Shown here piece by piece: positions 56,801 through 64,000 of a stretch of 64,000 bases of DNA. The notes below the pieces were generated by a model. That model was not told the DNA's origin, ran no database searches, and saw only the letters and a list, made by a program, of their open reading frames with translations. The position numbers and the translations under genes were made by a program. The stretch spans positions 30,262,770 through 30,326,769 of the forward strand of contig OZ020518.1 in the NCBI GenBank assembly GCA_963971425.1, given 5' to 3'. Source of the DNA: Bryoerythrophyllum caledonicum. Taxonomy: Eukaryota; Streptophyta; Bryopsida; Pottiales; Pottiaceae. The first letter of the stretch is position 1, and the number at the start of each line of letters is the position of its first letter.

Positions 56801-57217
56801 GAGCATCCCTTGCACTGATATTGCAAAGCTCCCTCGACCGGAGCTTTACAACAACTAAACTTAGTAGCCAGGAGGGAGTTCGTGAAGCCTCCCCAACAAC
56901 GACAAGGCTACCACTACCACTTCCGCATCCTCAGCTCAACTTCCGCAGTAAAAAACACAATTGCCCTTCTTTCCGCTCATACAAGAAACCAAGCATTCAT
57001 ATTTTGGGCACGCATTCAAAGACACGAGGATTTTCAGGTACAACCAAGGCTTGAACAAGGGCATTGGAAATATGGCTCTTTTTTGCGTGTGGACACCACG
57101 TTTGGAGGAAGCACTAGAATTTTTTGGCATGTCAGAGCCTTGGTGTGGAGCCACAAACTCCACTTGAACTAAAAACCTCCCATTGAGGGACGTGTTGAGG
57201 GTGTTGCAGGGATGCTC
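56801..57217. mobile_element. Harbinger-like MITE with TTA duplication, 417 bp
   Basis: Ends GAGCATCCCTTGCAC and, inverted, GAGCATCCCTGCAAC, flanked by TTA at 56798-56800 and 57218-57220. No coding capacity; the frames inside are short. The 3-bp TTA duplication fits PIF/Harbinger. Confidence 0.75.
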
Positions 57218-57221
57218 TTAA

Positions 57222-57771
57222 CTCCTTAAGGACCAAGTGTCCAAAATGGGCTTTTTGAGAGTTCCGTCAGGTCCTTTGGTGTCAATTTCAGTTAAAGGGT
57301 TTTGAATTTCAAATGGAGAGAGCGGGTACTTCGGGCACCTCCAAAACTTTTGTTACGACACTCTATTGAATGTGAGATTTTCAATACCAGCAAGTAAAAT
57401 TTTTTCCCTTCTTATTGTCAAAAAAAATTCTTGTCTTTAGTGAAAAATAGCATACCAACCTAAGTCAAACATTTTCACACATTGTTACACATTGTCGGGC
57501 AAGGTACAAAAAAACTTCTTCTTTTCCACAAACACTTAGAGTCTTTGTATTTGGTTGACTTTAAACCATTTGTTTGACTTTAAACACTATTATTTTTCAA
57601 TCCGTGTGGTCAAAGTTTATGAAATTTTGTGAGTATGTTACTTAATAAGTCTTATTTGAGATCCTACAGTCAAAACTGCAAATCAAAGTTTTTGTTTCCT
57701 TCTTTATTCATTGCACTGGAATCCAACAATTTTGAAGTGTTTTTGGTGTGAAACTGTCACGGTAGTAAGGG
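57222..57771 (-). mobile_element. TTAA-flanked internally deleted element (family T), 550 bp
   Basis: Starts CTCCTTAAGGACCAAGTGTC after TTAA (57218-57221) and ends in GTGAAACTGTCACGGTAGTA followed by AGG and GTTAA. It lacks about 380 bp of the full-length interior. It directly abuts the Harbinger-like MITE, sharing its TTA. Confidence 0.8.
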
Positions 57772-57775
57772 TTAA

Positions 57776-58290
57776 TCTGAAAGGAATGGGTGCTGCAACT
57801 GTAAGATGCCTCTTGATAGAAACTGAGGTTGACAAAGCATGAGGTGACTTTCAAATTGAATGTCAGATGAACAGTCTTGCATATTATTATTGTCAATATC
57901 AACAAAGAATTGTGGCCTATGATGTCAATAAAACCTCCAATGTGGTTGTCACTTATTTGTGTGAAATTCAGGGAGCCCTAAGTCAGCCACGTTTCTCCTT
58001 TAGATACAACTAATTATACCAGGGAATGCACCAAAAAAACATCTGCCACGTGGTTGTAATTTCAAGTCTGCAGGCAGCCATCATGGCTTGAGTTCTTGCA
58101 ATGTCAGGCGTCCCACTTGTTGCATGATGGGCTACTACCAAGTCTTTTGAGACCCATGAGTGGACCTTCTTGAATTCATGGCCGCTTGCACTCACAATCC
58201 AATATGTTTGTCCACTTTCATAGCCGTTCAAAATCTTGTCTCCGCAAAACGACTACAATTTTTTAACTTTTTTTTTTATTTTAGAGATAT
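57776..58290. other. No confident gene; possible decayed coding patch
   Basis: A 73-codon minus-strand frame at 58010-58231 without ATG reads like protein (VHSWVSKDLVVAHHATSG) but I do not recognise it. Confidence 0.25.
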
Positions 58291-58292
58291 TC

Positions 58293-58610
58293 GAAACCTA
58301 GTCTCCGCCGAACGCCTACAAATTGGAATTATTTGAAACCTAGTCTACACCGAACGCCTACAAATTGGAATTATTTGAAACCTAGTCTACACCGAATGTC
58401 TACAAACTGGAATTTCTTGAAACCTAGTCTACACTGCATGTCTACAAACCGGAATTTCTTGAAACCTAGTCTACACCGAATGTCTACAAACCGGAATTTC
58501 TTGAAACCTAGTCTACACCAAATGTCTACAAGTTGGAATTTATTGACACCTACTCTACACCGAATGTCTACAAATCGGAATTGTTCAAAACCTAGTCTAC
58601 ACTGAACTTG
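58293..58610. repeat. 42-bp minisatellite, about 7.5 units
   Basis: The unit is gaaacctagtctacaccgaa followed by tgtctacaaactggaatttctt, starting at 58293, 58335, 58377, 58419, 58461, 58503 and 58545. Decayed copies extend to about 58.7 kb. 42 is divisible by 3, so a 14-residue peptide repeat is open on both strands, but the array starts in non-coding sequence. Confidence 0.95.
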
Positions 58611-58709
58611 TTCAAATGAAAACAAAGTCAAAACCTAGTCTCTACCTAATGTGTAGAATCAGAATTTTTTGAAACTGGATTTATACTGAAGGCCTACAAA
58701 TTCTGCATG

Positions 58710-61270
58710 TGGAATACATTTGTTTTGTGGAAATTGAGACGTATCATGTGGACAACTGAATGATTGAGTGCATGTTCCATGTATTTCTCTTGCAAAGGTC
58801 ATATGGAGCACTTGAGGTTCTCAAGTTTGAGAAATTACAATGAATAAACTTTGTCTCGTTCTGACCAATGACAAAACCGAAAAAAACTGAGGAAGGAGAT
58901 TGCCACACACACACTGGCAGTGTTTGATTGTCAACACCAGATGTTGACTCAGTGCAAAGTTTGAGGCACATTTGTCTTTTGTAGTTCGTGAGTGTACAAA
59001 AGTTCTATCAATTAGGGATTCCTATTCAAAGTATGCATAAAGTAAGAAGAAATCACCAATTTCTTAATTACATTAATTTAATCCCTACATGTGCTGAATG
59101 TCAAAAAAATTTACACTTTATATGACTGAAACTTCAAGGACTTTGTCATCATTGAATGTTGATGAGATTTGTTTGAATCTTAACCCTTTAACCCTTTAGC
59201 GCCCAGGTCATGTTTCTCCAAAACCAAGATATGTGCTGATTTTTTTCTTCAAACTAACTTTGATGGAGATAGAATGCCTAATTTTAGTATCCAACCTTAC
59301 AAAATTGAACTCAACCCATGACTTGAACTTTGGGAAAAATTTGCACAACATCCAACGGTAAATGGAGTAGATTATAATGTTTAAAGCTACCGTATATTGG
59401 TAATGAAAACTGTGGACTTTTGAGGGTTTACTACTATATCCATCAACAGATTCTTGCAAGAATTTTTGTACTTCGAATAAAAAGAAGTTTACATGTGCAC
59501 CACGTCCATAGCTTCCCATCGACATATCATACGTCAAGAAAACATTTCTACATGATTATTGATGATTTTTTCTACTTTTGTCTACTTGATCGTATACAAA
59601 AATGTTCCAAACTCTTACAAAGTAAAACGGAAGTTTTGTATGCAATTAGTGAGATCAACAATCACAAAACAATAAAGAATCTCTTTAAGACAAATTTCAA
59701 TCAAAATTGAAGACCAAAATCATTTTGCATGTGTATGAAATACAACATAGTATGCCGCATGGTATTCAATGTATTTTAGTGTATTTGATGTATTTTGTGT
59801 TGTATTCCTAGCTTTTCCAACAGTTCTATAACTCCAAATCATGATACGATTTTTTGGAGAGTGTTCGTGCAACGACGCTAGAATGCGAGCAGTGAATGGT
59901 GAGCGGAGAGCAGTGAACCTTTTTTTGGTAGGAAATCTACTAAAATTGGGAATATTCCTAAAATAAGATTCCATTTAACTAATAATAGTAACTTTTTATA
60001 CATGTTACCGCGGACTGTGAAATGTCTTTAGTAATAGTAATGTTCTAGATGGCCTCTTACATGATTGTACTTTTATTCATTTGAACAATATAAGATTAGA
60101 TATAACACCAACTTTGGTACCAAAATTCCTCTCTCCTCTTTTAAAGTGGATGATTTTTATTGGACGAAAAATATTCTGGATGTATAGAGATATAGATGAA
60201 CATATTATGTAGATGAACAAAGTTTAGGCATGATCAAAGTTTATGGATGTGCATCGTTCAATTGACCCCTTACAAATTACCTTGATCTTTCTAAAAATTG
60301 AAATGTCATCCTTACAATATCTCTATGATTAGGAAAATGGCATTATCATATGGAGTGATTTTGGTTGTTCAACCCAATAGTTGATTTTGCATGCTCTTTA
60401 GTGTTGTTTCATACACCCACTCTTTCAATAAGATACTATCTCGTATGCTAAAAAACAACACACATGAACCTCCTCCTCCAAGTTGTTGTACTCATCGGCA
60501 ATATGATAATGAAGTCCTCTAATGTTTATTGTAGCAACAACATTTAAGTTAGACAGTAGTCTAGAAAGCACCACCTACAATCTTGTGATGCCAACCTCTC
60601 AGCAAACAAAATTCATCAATTCTACATCCAACATCTTGCAACTTTCATAATATTTACCACTATAATCTATAGAATTGTAGTCTCGACTCCACTTGTAGTT
60701 CAGGACATAGGCAATGCGTTGATAAGCTTTGCTAGTGGCACAAGTCCAACGAATAGTTCCATCCTACTTATACTATCACCAGCGTCTCCAATCTCACATG
60801 CCCTGACATGTCTAGTCTAGCTTCATAAGACCGAGCATCCCTCAGGTAGCTATCTACGCCGTCTGTACTTAGGATGGACTTAGGATGGTATGCCATCTGC
60901 AATTACAAGGAACCACAATTTAGAATGAAATCATACACAAAGGTTAGAAAATGACCCTAAACAACTAAATAAATACTTATGGCAGTAAATAGAAAGGGAT
61001 ACCGAGATAGAACGTAAAGATTACACATGTGGAGACTAAAATGGCCTCAATGCATGTTCATGCCAAAAGGTGAAAGACTTATACAAAGACAAATGATGTT
61101 GCTTAAACAACCATTATGGTTTAATAGCCACCACTTCTATGTACATGGATACAATACATATATTGTATCACAAAGTACATTAGTGATATAGGATAACTCT
61201 TACTTATAACTATAAAATTTATGCTTTCACATCCTAGGGATTAAAATTATAGTTTAGGGCTTTTAGTAGA
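58710..61270. other. AT-rich, no gene; one possible TTAA-family end
   Basis: Near 59189 TTAACCCTTTAGCGCCCAGG resembles a family T end, but the partner end was not found. A patch around 60.66-60.86 kb on the minus strand has short protein-like pieces with stops. Nothing else is recognised. Confidence 0.3.
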
Positions 61271-61276
61271 ACTTAA

Positions 61277-61640
61277 CCCCTAAAATTCCTTGACAATTTC
61301 ACACTAGAAACACAACCAAACTACCTTTTCTGAGATGCAACGTTGCAAGAATGATGTAAATAATTTTTTATTGTTTTCAACATAGGATCTTTAACTTCAC
61401 TACTACAAGATGACACTCAAAAAACTTCATAAACTTTGACCGTACACATTGTAAGATACATCCTTTTGAAAAGTGCAGTGTGGTTTTCTTCTTCCCTACG
61501 CGGACAAGGTCAACGTACTTTGACACAAAATATTGGCATACACATTGCATAAATTTTATGGATCTATGTTCTACCTTGTCTTAGGTCATTGCACACAAAA
61601 AAATCACAAGTAATGGAGGTCTTCAGGACAAGAAAAAAAA
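61277..61640 (+). mobile_element. TTAA-family 5' end fragment (family T)
   Basis: TTAA at 61273-61276 then CCCCTAAAATTCCTTGACAA, atttcacactagaaacac and aaacttcataaactttgaccg match the first 200-350 bp of copies 2 and 3. No right end. Confidence 0.65.
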
Positions 61641-62189
61641 CTTGCAATGATGAGGGGTATAGAAAGTAGCCATTTACTTAAGGTATAGGAAGTAGCCACT
61701 CCTAAACCTAGGAAAACAAGTTTCTTTTTTAATAGAAAAAAAAAATTGGATCTAAAATTGGAACAACGAATAGAAGTATCATGCATTCTTCTATTGAAAG
61801 AAAAAAATATTACTTCAAAAAGGTGAAATCCTTAATTTCTATGCGTTTTTGAGTAAAAACAATGAAGGTTGCCAAGAACTTTCCTTCATTGCTGCATGCC
61901 ACCCAAAAATGCACTATTCAACTCTACAGTGGTACTATTCAAGCGAGTCTACAATAGTACTACTTAGCTCTGCAGTACCTTGCCCACCCTGCCCACACTC
62001 CCCGTTTCAAACTTTGAACCTCAATAACTTTAATTTCATGTATTTGTTTCAAGAAATTTTCCCCCCACGAAGCTATTACTTAAATACATCTATGATAAAA
62101 ATTGCAAAAAATCATGATCTAAATTGACATAGATGTAAGCTACCCAAAATCACTAGAAGCCTACCTTGGTACTGTTTGCATATAGAGGT

Positions 62190-62610
62190 TAAGAAATATT
62201 TTTTTATGTATTAGGGTATTTTTTACTATGAGAATTTTACCGTTGGTCATATGAAAAGAATCAGTCAACTTTACAAATATGCAATGATTGGAAAATAGGC
62301 ACCTTGGTACCAAAGTGCCCATATGGAGCACTATTCATACTTGTAGTTGCGTTTTTTCACAGAAAAGAAATCCTACCATTTTTCACACAAAAGAAATTAG
62401 TGAACTTTACAAATATTCAATTAAGGGAAAATAGACACTTTGATACCAAAGTGCCTATATGGAGCACTGTTCATTATTGTAATTGCGTTTTTTCACCCAA
62501 AAAAAATCCTACTATATTTCACACAAATGAAATCAATGAACTTTATAAATATTCAATGAGGGGAAATGGCACCTCGGTACCAAAGTATCCATTTGGCACT
62601 CCAAACTTCT
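62190..62610. repeat. 136-bp tandem repeat, three copies
   Basis: The landmarks ggtaccaaagtgcc(c/t)atatgg and ggagcact recur 136 bp apart (ggagcac at 62325 and 62461; a third, worn copy near 62597), with a gcgttttttcac block between. Confidence 0.85.
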
Positions 62611-62639
62611 AATAAAATTCTTGCCTCTACTACAAATAA

Positions 62640-63960
62640 ACATAATTTTTGTGAGGGGAAAAAATGGCACCTTGGTAACAAAGTGAAAATTAGTACTAAA
62701 GAGCAGTTCCATTGGGCATTTTTTTTGGTTTTTCCTCCATGTCCTTTGATTCTTGAATCTACATTTTAGTGGTTGTTCTTTCGAGCCTTCTTAGAATTGA
62801 GAAGCAGTCTCCATTGTGTTTCTTTTGGGTTTTTCCTCCATGCCATTCTTAGTTTCCTGAACTCTGCACTTTACTGGTTGTATCTTATGAGCCTCACTGT
62901 ACCAAGGAGTTGTCCCCATTGGCGCCAATGAGCCTATTTAGGTCCTCGCTTTTAAGTGCATAAAGCAAGATATGAACTCACACTCAAGTAAAGAGCAAAA
63001 AACCGAGAGCCCATATAACGGCTTCTCGATGCCAAGAAGCCTATTTAGGTTGCACATGAAGAGTGCAAAAATATTATTTTGGCTAGTCATGAAGTGAAGA
63101 ATAAAAAACAAATAGCCCAAGGAACCGCACCTCGGTACCCATGTACCTATTTAGGTTGCACTTGAAAAGTGCAAAACCATGATTTGGGCAAGAAGCAAAG
63201 TAGAGAATAAAAACAAAATAGCCCACAAAATCGCTCCTTGGTACTGAGGAGCCTATTTCTATAGCAGCTAGAGAGCCTGAACTAAAAAATGTGCAAGATT
63301 TAAATAGAAAACATGAAAAAAGCCCAAAAAACCGCATTTAAGTCTAAAACATTGAAAATACACACTATAGAACCGCACCTTGGTGCTGAGGAGTCTATTA
63401 GCCTACGTCCAATAGAATGCAAAACTTAGAAAGAAGCAATCCACTTGAGAGGATATATTAGGTTCTGAGAAAAACATGAGGAAAGAACAAAAAAAGAATT
63501 CTATGGAGACTTCTCCTCAGTGCCGAGGAGGCTTATATGATACAACGACCAAAGTGTAGATATTAGGATCCTAAGAAAGACATGAAGAAAAAACCAAAGA
63601 AAATGACCATGGATAATGTTCCTTGGTATCAAGGAGGCTTGTAAGATACGACAAATAAAGTGTAGAGTTTGGAAACCTAAGAAAGGCATAGAGGGAGAAC
63701 AAAAACAAACTCCTTGGGGACTACTCTTCCGTACCGAGGAGCCTCATGAAGATCAACGAATAAAACGTAGATTCAAATTTTTTAAAAGGATGTGATGACT
63801 CAGTTAAGGCGTATTGGAACTTCTCCTTGGTACCAAAAAGCTCATGGAGAACAATTAGAAAAATGTAGATTACAGATTCTAAGAAGATCATTAAGTAATA
63901 GTCCTTAAAATATAGTCGAAGGAACCATACTTAACCCTTCATTTCAACGTAGAAATTTCA
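62640..63960. repeat. Degenerate ~100-140-bp satellite field to near the window end
   Basis: A motif of the form ccttggtaccgaggagcct recurs near 62647, 63023, 63128, 63233, 63367, 63510, 63620, 63726 and 63823. Between copies lie variable A-rich blocks such as aaagtgtagat and gaaagacatgaagaa. It seems to be an older extension of the 136-bp array and probably continues past the window. Confidence 0.7.
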
Positions 63961-64000
63961 ATGTCCAATATTACAAAAACTTTGAGAGTACGTAATGGGC

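Noticed and set aside
58010..58231. Minus-strand 73-codon frame
   Set aside because: No ATG and no recognised family; left as a note in the gap entry only.
58293..58610. CRISPR-like array
   Set aside because: The 42-bp units are contiguous without unique spacers and the context is eukaryotic; it is a minisatellite. The same applies to 1188-2728 and 54321-54452.
60400..60870. Possible decayed coding region on the minus strand
   Set aside because: Short protein-like pieces but too many stops and frame changes, and no recognisable motif.

Overview
The window looks like a gene-poor, repeat-dense stretch of a green plant (streptophyte) nuclear genome. The evidence is spliceosomal introns with GT/AG ends, a plant-type five-exon DHHC protein S-acyltransferase gene, a Ty3/gypsy retrotransposon, Mutator-like (MULE) transposase remains with a SWIM finger, PIF/Harbinger-like MITEs and long degenerate tandem repeats. 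I cannot name the species. A large-genome charophyte alga or seed-free land plant would fit, but that is a guess.

Layout. 0-6.5 kb: decayed minus-strand ORFs, a 35-bp minisatellite (1.19-2.73 kb), and what looks like an eroded LTR carrying diverged tandem repeats and a tRNA-like (SINE-like) segment. 7.6-12.6 kb: the only convincing host gene, a 442-residue DHHC palmitoyltransferase in a GC-rich island, preceded by a foldback MITE and two upstream ORFs. 12.7-19.4 kb: nested DNA transposons, namely a complete Tc1-like element (intact DD34E transposase, 2,023 bp, TA target duplication), a Harbinger-like MITE with TAA duplication, and a pseudogene with a C-terminal DNA N4/N6-methyltransferase-like motif whose coding exon is split by a TTAA-flanked MITE. 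20-26.3 kb: AT-rich tandem repeats and a foldback element built of inverted 180-bp units, itself split by a TTAA element.

26.6-32.7 kb: a 6.1-kb MULE with long terminal inverted repeats, two convergent decayed genes (transposase and an acidic-tailed, zinc-finger-like partner) and iterated subterminal GGGTATTG motifs. 33.56-44.70 kb: a nearly pristine Ty3/gypsy element on the minus strand. It has 2,445-bp LTRs differing at two positions by eye, a 4-bp GCGT duplication, gag-pro and pol in a -1 frame relation, one stop codon in the gag leader, and LTRs that contain both a 152-codon ORF and a tRNA-like segment. 44.7-48 kb: more TTAA elements, one nested in a Harbinger-like MITE. 50.0-54.55 kb: a second MULE-related element with a truncated transposase, an intact acidic partner gene and nine copies of a GATAGGGTATTGACAGG-type motif. 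54.6-64 kb: further MITEs, a 42-bp minisatellite and a degenerate satellite field reaching the window end.

The recurring themes are nested insertion, a dominant TTAA-flanked (piggyBac-like) MITE family, and stop codons in decayed ORFs that would fit C-to-T decay of methylated repeats. All calls come from reading the sequence; no database search was run.
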